The translations under genes and the position numbers were made by a program. The notes under the pieces are model-generated. The model was given only the letters and a program-made list of their open reading frames with translations. It was not told the DNA's origin and searched no databases. DNA of 64,000 bases from Chlorobiota bacterium (GTDB lineage Bacteria > Bacteroidota > Ignavibacteria > OLB7), in NCBI GenBank assembly GCA_028287785.1, contig JAQBOZ010000007.1, positions 397,393-461,392 of the forward strand, read 5' to 3'. Position 1 is the first letter of the stretch. Every line of letters begins with the position of its first letter. Positions 59,744-64,000 of the stretch are shown in pieces.

Positions 59744-60355
59744 ATGGGGACGAGAGATCCTCGCATCGACACATATATCGGCACTTCCGCGGAGTTCGCG
59801 CAGCCGATTCTTGCTCACCTGCGCGAGCTGGTTCACACCGCATGCCCGGAAGTGGAGGAGACGATGAAATGGAGCTTCCCGCATTTCACCTACAAGGGGA
59901 TGTTGTGCAGCATGGCATCATTCAAGGCCCACTGCGCGTTCTCATTCTGGAAAGGGGAGCTGCTGAGCGAGATGATGGGGGATGACCATTCCAGGGAGGC
60001 GATGGGGCATCTCGGCAGAATCACTGCGCTCGGCGATCTGCCGAAGGATCGCGTGGTGCTCAAGTATATCAAGGAAGCGGTCAAGCTGAATGATGATGGC
60101 GTGAAGTCGCCAAAGCGATCGAAACCGAAAACCGGACAACGGGAGCTTGATATTCCGGAATATTTCTCCGCGGCCCTCAAAAAAAACAAGGGCGCGCAGA
60201 CGACGTTTGATGCCTTCAACTACAGCAATAAAAAAGAATATGTCGAGTGGGTGACCGAGGCCAAATCCGACGCGACGCGTGATAAACGGCTGGCAACCGC
60301 CGTGGAATGGATGGCCGAGGGGAAGGTACGGCACTGGAAATATCAGGACTGTTGA
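59744..60355 (+). CDS. DUF1801-YdeI/OmdA-type two-domain protein
   Basis: A 203-residue protein. The first part (about 15-115) is DUF1801 (EFAQPILAHLRELVHTACPE, MKWSFPHFTYKGMLCSMASF). The second (about 135-200) is the YdeI/OmdA-type C-terminal helical domain (LDIPEYFSAALKKNKGAQ, FDAFNYSNKKEYVEWV, RLATAVEWMAEGKVRHWKY). The two domains are often fused. Bacterial members are linked to tolerance of cationic peptides or stress (YdeI/OmdA), but their action is not known. GGGAGG stands about eight bases before the ATG. Confidence 0.88.
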   Translation: MGTRDPRIDTYIGTSAEFAQPILAHLRELVHTACPEVEETMKWSFPHFTYKGMLCSMASFKAHCAFSFWKGELLSEMMGDDHSREAMGHLGRITALGDLPKDRVVLKYIKEAVKLNDDGVKSPKRSKPKTGQRELDIPEYFSAALKKNKGAQTTFDAFNYSNKKEYVEWVTEAKSDATRDKRLATAVEWMAEGKVRHWKYQDC

Positions 60356-60436
60356 ACGCGAACGTCGATCGCGGCAACGGATAATGCCGTATGGCCCGGA
60401 GCGTCATCTCCGGGCCGGCGTGGGAATATCACCGAA

Positions 60437-60949
60437 TCATATCCCCATCTTCCGTTTCATGATCTCCTTTATGTTCCCTCCCATCGCGCTTCCTTTTTTG
60501 AAGCTGATGATCACCAGCATATCATCTTTTATCAGGATTTCCTCCGGGTTCTCCGCCGTTGGCCCGTCGCCGTTTCCCCAGATCAATCCCTGAATAAATC
60601 CATCCCCCTTGAACGGCCCTCTGAATCTGAGAAAAAGAACCGTTCCATTATCTCCATCCGGCCCGTCGATCGACTGCGATGCCTTCTGCTCTATCAGGCC
60701 GGTGATTCGCGAAAATGTTCCGGGGCTTTCGTAGTAGGTATTGGCCTGAAACGACCGGATATGACTTTTTTCGGAGAACGTGTAGCCGGCCATCAGATCC
60801 TTCTCCGCCAGTTTCAGGCTGTCGATCACCTGATGCGTGCCGGTGGAATCGGTCGTCCGGTGGGCGGTGGCGGCGCGGGTGGTGGATGTGCCGGCGCACC
60901 CGGCCAGAATCGCGGAGGCGATGATGAGAGTGATAATCCGCAGTTTCAT
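60437..60949 (-). CDS. Putative lipoprotein
   Basis: A 170-residue protein. Signal peptide MKLRIITLIIASAILAGC with lipobox LAGC (Cys18). The mature part has a beta-rich domain (GTFSRITGLIEQKASQ, VLFLRFRGPFKGDGFIQGLI, ILIKDDMLVIISFKKGSAMG) that I do not recognise. It should be anchored in the envelope. It is convergent with the DUF1801 gene. Confidence 0.75.
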   Translation of the reverse strand: MKLRIITLIIASAILAGCAGTSTTRAATAHRTTDSTGTHQVIDSLKLAEKDLMAGYTFSEKSHIRSFQANTYYESPGTFSRITGLIEQKASQSIDGPDGDNGTVLFLRFRGPFKGDGFIQGLIWGNGDGPTAENPEEILIKDDMLVIISFKKGSAMGGNIKEIMKRKMGI

Positions 60950-61219
60950 GATTATATGGATCTGATTCGGAGTTGGGGATATCGCCCGATACTACAATCG
61001 GCGCGTCCGGGGATTTTTCTATTAGTGGAACAATATAGCGTTCGGAAGATTACGATACCATCCACCATTTGCTCATGCGATTGTGTTCCGGGAAGACCGA
61101 TGAGCACGCAACTCCGTGGGCACCATTAAAAAAACCTTGCGTTGTTCATGCAACATCGGTTGCCGGGTCATATATTCGCGCCTCACCTCCATTCCACGTA
61201 CAGTAATGGAATATTCTCT

Positions 61220-61633
61220 ATGAGCTGGGATATTTTCGTGCAGGATCTGCCGGATGCCATCACCTCGATCAGGGAAATCCCCGATCATTTTCGTCCGCGT
61301 CAGGATATCTGTCGTCGCGATGAGGTCGTAGCCGCGGTGATGGCTATCGCGCCATCGGCAACGTTTGAGGAGAACGGGTGGGGATCGATCGACGGGCCGA
61401 ATCTTTCGATCGATGTCAATCTGGGGAATGGCGAGGTTCTGGACGGCTTTGCCTTTCATGTCCGGGGAAACGACGGCGCTGCGGCCCGCGCGATCATCTC
61501 GGAGATTCTTGGAATACTGAACCTCCGCGCCATCGATGTATCGGCAACGTCCGGGCTGTTCGATGAAAAAGGATCGGCCGAGGGATTTCGCCGATGGCGG
61601 GAGTACAGGGATTCGGTGATCGCGCGCGAGTGA
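61220..61633 (+). CDS. Conserved hypothetical protein (MSWDIFVQDLP family)
   Basis: A 137-residue protein whose start MSWDIFVQDLPDAITSIREI opens a widespread uncharacterised family. Later WGSIDGPNLSIDVNLG, GFAFHVRGNDGAAARAIISE and FRRWREYRDSV fit the same family. The ATG at 61220 begins the homology; the longer frame does not. Function unknown. Confidence 0.75.
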   Translation: MSWDIFVQDLPDAITSIREIPDHFRPRQDICRRDEVVAAVMAIAPSATFEENGWGSIDGPNLSIDVNLGNGEVLDGFAFHVRGNDGAAARAIISEILGILNLRAIDVSATSGLFDEKGSAEGFRRWREYRDSVIARE

Positions 61634-62145
61634 TGCGCGGGCCGGGTGATCCGGGCCATCATCACGGAATCCGTCCGCTTTTTTCGCGATCCGATATGCC
61701 AACTGCCAAAGCCCGAATTTCCCGTTGCTGAAATCGATCGCGATCGTCCAATCCGGAACGATGGTGGTGTCGGTCATGACAAAAAATAAATAACCAAAGT
61801 GATGCTCCATTCGTTGCCGGCGTCCGCATGAAAAGCAGATGGCTCCGGCATGGCCGGTCTGTCACTGCCCCGCTGTGCATTCCGGTTCATGCACATGATC
61901 GCCGACCCGCGATCCCGATTTGCCCCGCCATGTCGAATTAGCTATCATTGCCGCCAGTCGTCCGGCCACTTCCCGGCCTTCGCGACTCCCCCCAAACCAT
62001 CGACCAGGCACGAAGTCCCATCATCGTTTCGGTTGGCATTCCGGGCCGCCCTGCCTTGTCGGACAGATCGGCAATATCGCCGGAATTCCTGCCGGATCGG
62101 CTTCCGCGCGGGCATGCATCCACGAACACAGCCGGAGGAGATCCC
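61634..62145. other. 512-bp intergenic region
   Basis: No supported gene. On the minus strand from ATG 61758, about 45 codons (MTDTTIVPDWTIAIDFSN and on) look like genuine coding sequence but run into antisense of the previous gene; they may be a decayed fragment. No RNA gene or repeat is recognised. Confidence 0.4.
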
Positions 62146-62463
62146 ATGACGAAATCATTACGGGCCACGGTTATCACCATCTGCCTTATCGCTCTTCAGG
62201 GGTGCTATCACACGCGGTTGATGACCAATGCCGCACCTGCCACCGATTATCACCACGCCATGTCCAACTCTCTTTTCTGGGGGCTGGTCCAGGACAACGT
62301 GGTCCCCGATAACTGCCCCAGCGGCTCCATGCAGGAGGTACGCATCACGTCGAACCTCGGGTATTCGCTGCTCACCGTCGTGACGCTCGGCATCTGGTCG
62401 CCGCTCGATGTTGAATGGCGCTGCGCCAAGCGCGACGCTCCCCCCGACGGGCCGGGACAGTAG
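62146..62463 (+). CDS. Bor-family-like lipoprotein
   Basis: A 105-residue protein with lipobox ALQGC (Cys20) after MTKSLRATVITICLI. The conserved tail YSLLTVVTLGIWSPLDVEWRC matches, in outline, the end of phage lambda Bor (FITLGIYTPLEARVYC). Bor/Iss proteins are outer-membrane lipoproteins linked to serum resistance in enteric bacteria; homologues elsewhere have unknown roles. GGAGGAG five bases before the ATG is one of the best ribosome binding sites in the window. Confidence 0.75.
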   Translation: MTKSLRATVITICLIALQGCYHTRLMTNAAPATDYHHAMSNSLFWGLVQDNVVPDNCPSGSMQEVRITSNLGYSLLTVVTLGIWSPLDVEWRCAKRDAPPDGPGQ

Positions 62464-62536
62464 CCGGATCGCCGGCGGGCATTTTATCAATCGATGCGAC
62501 TCGAATTTTTCCACCATTTCTTTCGAGAGAGAGAGC

Positions 62537-64000
62537 ATGAGCGAAATCAATTTCAACGGCGCGACCGCCGTGGTAAACCCGGCCGGGAAGTGGACGAACA
62601 GGCATGAGAACGTGACGCAGCAATTCGGCACGCTCTACGATGTCTGGAACAACCCGAACTTCACCGACAACCGGCTTTCCGATCTCCAGGCGACCATTGG
62701 CCTGATCCAGAAACTGATGGCGACCGCCGACGCGGCGAACACGCAGATGCGCGCGCTCGGTGGCGGGTGGTCGCTCTCGACCGCCGCCGTTACCGGCGGA
62801 GCGATGGTGAATACAAAGCCGATGAACTGGCATTTCGTGCTCGGCGCCGGCAGCTACGATCCCGGATACCAGGGGAACCAGGCATCGGCGGTGTATGTGC
62901 AGTGCGGGATGAGCGTCGGCGAGGTGAATACATATCTGGCGGGGAAGGGGCTGGCGTTGAAGACATCCGGCGCAAGCGATGGGCAGACGATTGTCGGGGC
63001 GGTCTCCACCGGAACACACGGCTCGCGCTACGGGTTCGGCGCGATGCAGGATTACGTGGTGGGAATCCATCTGATCGTCAGCCCGACCCGCACGGTGTGG
63101 CTGGAGCGGGCAAGCTATCCGGTGGTCAACGCGGGATTTGCATCGCGATTCAAGGCCGAGCTTATTCGCGACGATGTTCTTTTCAACGCGGCGCTGGTGA
63201 GCTTTGGAAGTTTCGGGGTGATTCACGGGCTGATGATCGAGGCCGAACCGCTCTACGTGCTGGATGCCACGCGCCAGCGGATTCAAATGACGCCGGGGCT
63301 GGAGAAGGCGATGGCGACGCTCGATTTTTCCGGCGTTACCCTGCCGCAGCCCAAGACGCCGCCGTTCAACGAGGCGCCATTTCATTTCGAGGTTGTCTAC
63401 AATCCGCACGACGTGGCGGGCGGGGCGTATGTCAGCGTGATGTACCAGCGCCCCTGGCCCACCAACTACCAGCCGATTCCACCATATGCCGGCGGGCTTG
63501 GGCCGGGAGATGACATGCTTGGCGTGGTGGGCTCGCTTACCAATCTGCTCCCCACGAACATCGCTCCCGGCGTTATCGCCCCCATCATGAGCCTTCTTGT
63601 CGCTCAGGTGTATGGGCCGCTTGCCAACCAGATCGCCACGCCGGGGGATACCTTCACGCCGACGAACGCCAGGGGGAAGGCGATGAGCACCGAGATCGGC
63701 GTTCCGCTGGAGTATGTGCTGCGCGCGCGCGATATCCTTCTCAACGCTCATCCCGAGGTTGATGATTATCCCGGATTGATCTCCTTCCGTTATATCAAGG
63801 GATCGCGTGCGCTGCTGGCGTTCACGCAATATCCCGTCACCTGCGCCATCGAGCTGCCGGCCGCGTACTCCGACCGGACCCTGGCCTACTACAACCGCAT
63901 CTGGGCGGATTTTACGGCCGCCGGCATTCCGTATACACTCCACTGGGGACAGATGAACAACTTCACCCCCGCGCTGGTCCGCGCGATGTACGGGGACAAG
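62537..64000 (+). CDS. FAD-binding (PCMH-type) oxidoreductase, 3' end outside window
   Basis: The first 488 codons are in view and the frame is still open at the last base. The vanillyl-alcohol-oxidase-type FAD domain is visible: RALGGGWSLS (73-81), CGMSVGEVNTYLAGKGLALK, and GQTIVGAVSTGTHGSRYGFG, followed by SFGSFGVIHGLMIEAEPLY. The middle and C-terminal parts (FEVVYNPHDVAGGAYVSVMY) should form the substrate domain of cholesterol oxidase/sugar-lactone-oxidase relatives. There is no signal peptide, and the covalent-flavin residue cannot be placed with certainty. It starts 73 bp after the Bor-like gene; GAGAGAG precedes the ATG. Confidence 0.87.
   Translation, partial: MSEINFNGATAVVNPAGKWTNRHENVTQQFGTLYDVWNNPNFTDNRLSDLQATIGLIQKLMATADAANTQMRALGGGWSLSTAAVTGGAMVNTKPMNWHFVLGAGSYDPGYQGNQASAVYVQCGMSVGEVNTYLAGKGLALKTSGASDGQTIVGAVSTGTHGSRYGFGAMQDYVVGIHLIVSPTRTVWLERASYPVVNAGFASRFKAELIRDDVLFNAALVSFGSFGVIHGLMIEAEPLYVLDATRQRIQMTPGLEKAMATLDFSGVTLPQPKTPPFNEAPFHFEVVYNPHDVAGGAYVSVMYQRPWPTNYQPIPPYAGGLGPGDDMLGVVGSLTNLLPTNIAPGVIAPIMSLLVAQVYGPLANQIATPGDTFTPTNARGKAMSTEIGVPLEYVLRARDILLNAHPEVDDYPGLISFRYIKGSRALLAFTQYPVTCAIELPAAYSDRTLAYYNRIWADFTAAGIPYTLHWGQMNNFTPALVRAMYGDK

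Noticed and set aside
61073..61810. 245-codon minus-strand open frame
   Set aside because: Only its first 45 or so codons look protein-like; the rest is antisense to the MSWDIFVQDLP-family gene. Noted as a possible fragment only.
62372..63943. 523-codon open frame on the minus strand
   Set aside because: Antisense to the FAD oxidoreductase, whose reading frame has all family motifs.
1..64000. tRNA, rRNA and transposase genes
   Set aside because: I looked through the intergenic regions for T-arm-like GGTTCGAATCC patterns and for DDE or HUH transposase motifs and recognised none; a tRNAscan or HMM search could still find weak ones.

Overview
The window is G+C-rich bacterial DNA that looks like the Bacteroidota/Chlorobiota (FCB) lineage, most plausibly an Ignavibacteria/Kapabacteria-type genome. 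The evidence is four secreted proteins with type IX secretion (T9SS) style C-terminal domains (1-1631, 17809-20010, 38377-40782, 48379-49310), a TonB-dependent receptor, a RodZ-like protein, a SurA/PpiD-like chaperone, DapD and RadA, and occasional TAnnTTTG promoter-like boxes. No rRNA, tRNA, CRISPR array or transposase gene was recognised.

From 0 to 47 kb the window is mainly ordinary chromosome. In order: the 3' part of a T9SS propeller protein; a stand-alone AddA-like helicase-nuclease; PBP1A and DapD; a TetR-controlled efflux operon (adaptor lipoprotein, two ABC ATPases, two ABC-2 permeases, resembling E. coli YbhGFSR with its TetR regulator); an RluA-type pseudouridine synthase; a small lipoprotein; an M23 peptidase; a beta-helix T9SS protein; an Lrp-DUF2917-EamA group; RadA; a squalene/phytoene synthase; a TonB receptor; a RodZ-like protein; a run with a SpoIIE-type phosphatase, a CrtA-like monooxygenase and a phospholipase-D-like protein; a lytic transglycosylase; a SurA-like PPIase; a membrane-anchored ferredoxin; two propeller proteins; MgtE; a DEDDh exonuclease; and an aldehyde dehydrogenase.

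From about 47 to 62.5 kb the character changes to an accessory region of short single genes on both strands, wide gaps, and at least three broken genes. It carries a chloramphenicol-phosphotransferase homologue, an AAC(6')-like acetyltransferase, a two-domain alpha/beta hydrolase, a large DUF4157 protein with peptidoglycan-binding-like and lysozyme-like parts, and a homologue of the Rhodococcus VapA virulence-protein family. DUF4157 is a recognised mark of cargo of extracellular contractile injection systems (eCIS), so the DUF4157/DUF3224/VapA-like group at 54.3-58.2 kb is the most unusual part of the window. No eCIS structural genes are in view. The window closes inside a FAD-dependent oxidoreductase.

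Throughout, gene ends carry dispersed palindromic repeats. One family has two adjacent GC-rich hairpins followed by CTTGA(G/A), in half-length (about 52 bp) and full-length (about 100-140 bp) forms at seven loci. A related second form lies at 47.96-48.13 kb. A third family of single hairpins with a TTTAAA-like loop lies at 22.2, 24.8 and perhaps 57.7 kb. One copy sits inside the efflux operon, and another supplies the only apparent start codon of the exonuclease gene.
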